14,788 nucleotides of DNA, taken from Natronohydrobacter sp. (lineage in GTDB: Bacteria; Pseudomonadota; Alphaproteobacteria; Rhodobacterales; Rhodobacteraceae). How positions within the stretch are numbered: the stretch's first letter is position 1; each line of letters starts with the position of its first letter. The notes under the pieces were generated by a model, which made no database searches, was not told the origin of the DNA, and was given only the letters and a program-made list of their open reading frames with translations. Of this stretch, positions 14,425 through 14,788 are shown one piece after another. Location: positions 1-14,788 of the forward strand of contig SKGU01000003.1 in assembly GCA_007117255.1 (NCBI GenBank), written 5' to 3'. Both the position numbers and the translations under genes were made by a program.

Positions 14425-14607
14425 ATGGCTACGAATTATACAGGACTTTTGGGAATACTTCATCTCGCCCTTGTCATCTGGGCGGCTGTGTCGATTCTGG
14501 GATCAGGTGCATCACAAGGGCAGAAAGTGCTCTGGATATTGTTGGTTCTGGTATTTCCCATTGTCGGGCTTATTATATGGTTTATCGCCGGTCCAAAGAA
14601 AACCTGA
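14425..14607 (+). CDS. PLDc_N-type two-helix small membrane protein
   Basis: 60 residues: two hydrophobic helices (about 8-25 and 35-54) around the loop GSGASQGQKVLW. This is the pattern of the phospholipase D nuclease N-terminal domain (PLDc_N) found alone in small membrane proteins: a polar-loop lysine followed by W-ILLVLVFPIVGLIIWFIAGPK. It has no catalytic HKD motif, so it is not a phospholipase. ATG 14425 was chosen because GAGGGA at 14415-14420 sits 4 nt upstream; an in-frame ATG at 14413 would overlap that site. A perfect EcfG promoter stands right before it and a strong terminator right after it, so it is a single-gene general stress unit. Its biochemical role is unknown. Confidence 0.82.
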   Translation: MATNYTGLLGILHLALVIWAAVSILGSGASQGQKVLWILLVLVFPIVGLIIWFIAGPKKT

Positions 14608-14625
14608 TCCTCCTCCCATACAGGT

Positions 14626-14665
14626 AATAAAACCCCCATTTTCTGAATGGGGGTTTTATTTTTTT
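14626..14665 (+). terminator. Strong Rho-independent terminator
   Basis: A perfect 15-bp stem, AATAAAACCCCCATT (14626-14640) and AATGGGGGTTTTATT (14646-14660), with a 5-nt loop TTCTG, followed by a T-run to 14665. It starts 18 nt past the PLDc_N peptide stop. Confidence 0.93.
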
Positions 14666-14692
14666 CAAACATGTAAAATTATTTATTCTGCT

Positions 14693-14717
14693 GGAACCGA
14701 AAACAGATCGTCACGTT
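14693..14717 (+). promoter_or_regulatory. EcfG-type promoter before the right-edge gene
   Basis: GGAAC (14693-14697), exactly 16 nt, then CGTT (14714-14717), a full consensus match. It lies about 48 nt before the ATG at 14765, in an AT-rich intergenic stretch past the terminator. The predicted start near 14724 gives a leader of about 40 nt. Confidence 0.8.
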
Positions 14718-14764
14718 TATTTCCCGTAGTACGAACAGTGCTTGATATAATGAGGAGTACAGTG

Positions 14765-14788
14765 ATGAAAAAGCTTATGATGAGCACC
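14765..14788 (+). CDS. Start of an unidentified gene cut by the window edge
   Basis: ATG 14765 opens a frame reading MKKLMMST to the last base. GAGGA at 14752-14756 stands 8 nt upstream, and a perfect EcfG promoter lies further up, so it is probably a genuine general stress gene. The Lys-Lys start followed by hydrophobic residues suggests an exported or membrane protein, but only eight residues are visible. GTG 14762 is an alternative start. Confidence 0.55.

Overview
The window looks like chromosomal DNA of an alphaproteobacterium, most probably a member of the Rhodobacteraceae. Three things point there: a complete PhyR / NepR / EcfG general stress response (GSR) core, which is confined to Alphaproteobacteria; two sensor kinases of the HWE / HisKA_2 type; and GC-rich, tightly packed genes with 4-nt start/stop overlaps. 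No tRNA, rRNA, insertion sequence or CRISPR array was seen, and no gene-free stretch exceeds about 170 bases.

Left block (1-3744, + strand): four translationally coupled genes. They are the C-terminal end of a probable DUF3419/BtaA-like protein, a multi-pass CTP-dependent lipid kinase of the dolichol/phytol kinase type, a GNAT-fold N-acyltransferase and an OleC-like AMP-forming acyl-CoA/acid ligase. Together they resemble a lipid-modification pathway whose product is not evident from sequence.

Central-left block (3910-6504): a cytosolic PAS-PAS-HWE histidine kinase, then a small receiver-like protein that lacks the phospho-acceptor Asp and other catalytic residues. A Crp/Fnr regulator is encoded convergently and overlaps the receiver-like gene by 27 nt.

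GSR block (6569-11461). On the - strand lie phyR with a strong terminator, then a DUF1328 membrane peptide and a PA2169-type (DUF2383) ferritin-like protein behind a perfect EcfG promoter (GGAAC-N16-CGTT). On the + strand lies nepR-ecfG-membrane HisKA_2 kinase-DUF2231, all overlapping or nearly so. The divergent phyR and nepR-ecfG units share one 32-bp perfect inverted repeat that reads as the same EcfG-type promoter on both strands.

Right block (11507-14788, + strand): a ferric-reductase-like flavocytochrome, a possible 29-residue membrane peptide, an NADP-type glutamate dehydrogenase and a PLDc_N-type two-helix membrane peptide behind a second perfect EcfG promoter. A 15-bp-stem terminator follows, then a third perfect EcfG promoter in front of a gene that runs off the window.

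How it works together: the kinases at 3910 and 9222 are candidate inputs to PhyR. Phosphorylated PhyR would sequester NepR and release EcfG, which would then read the promoters found here: autoregulation of phyR and nepR-ecfG, plus small envelope proteins and a ferritin-like protein. This is inferred from family knowledge and promoter matches, not measured.
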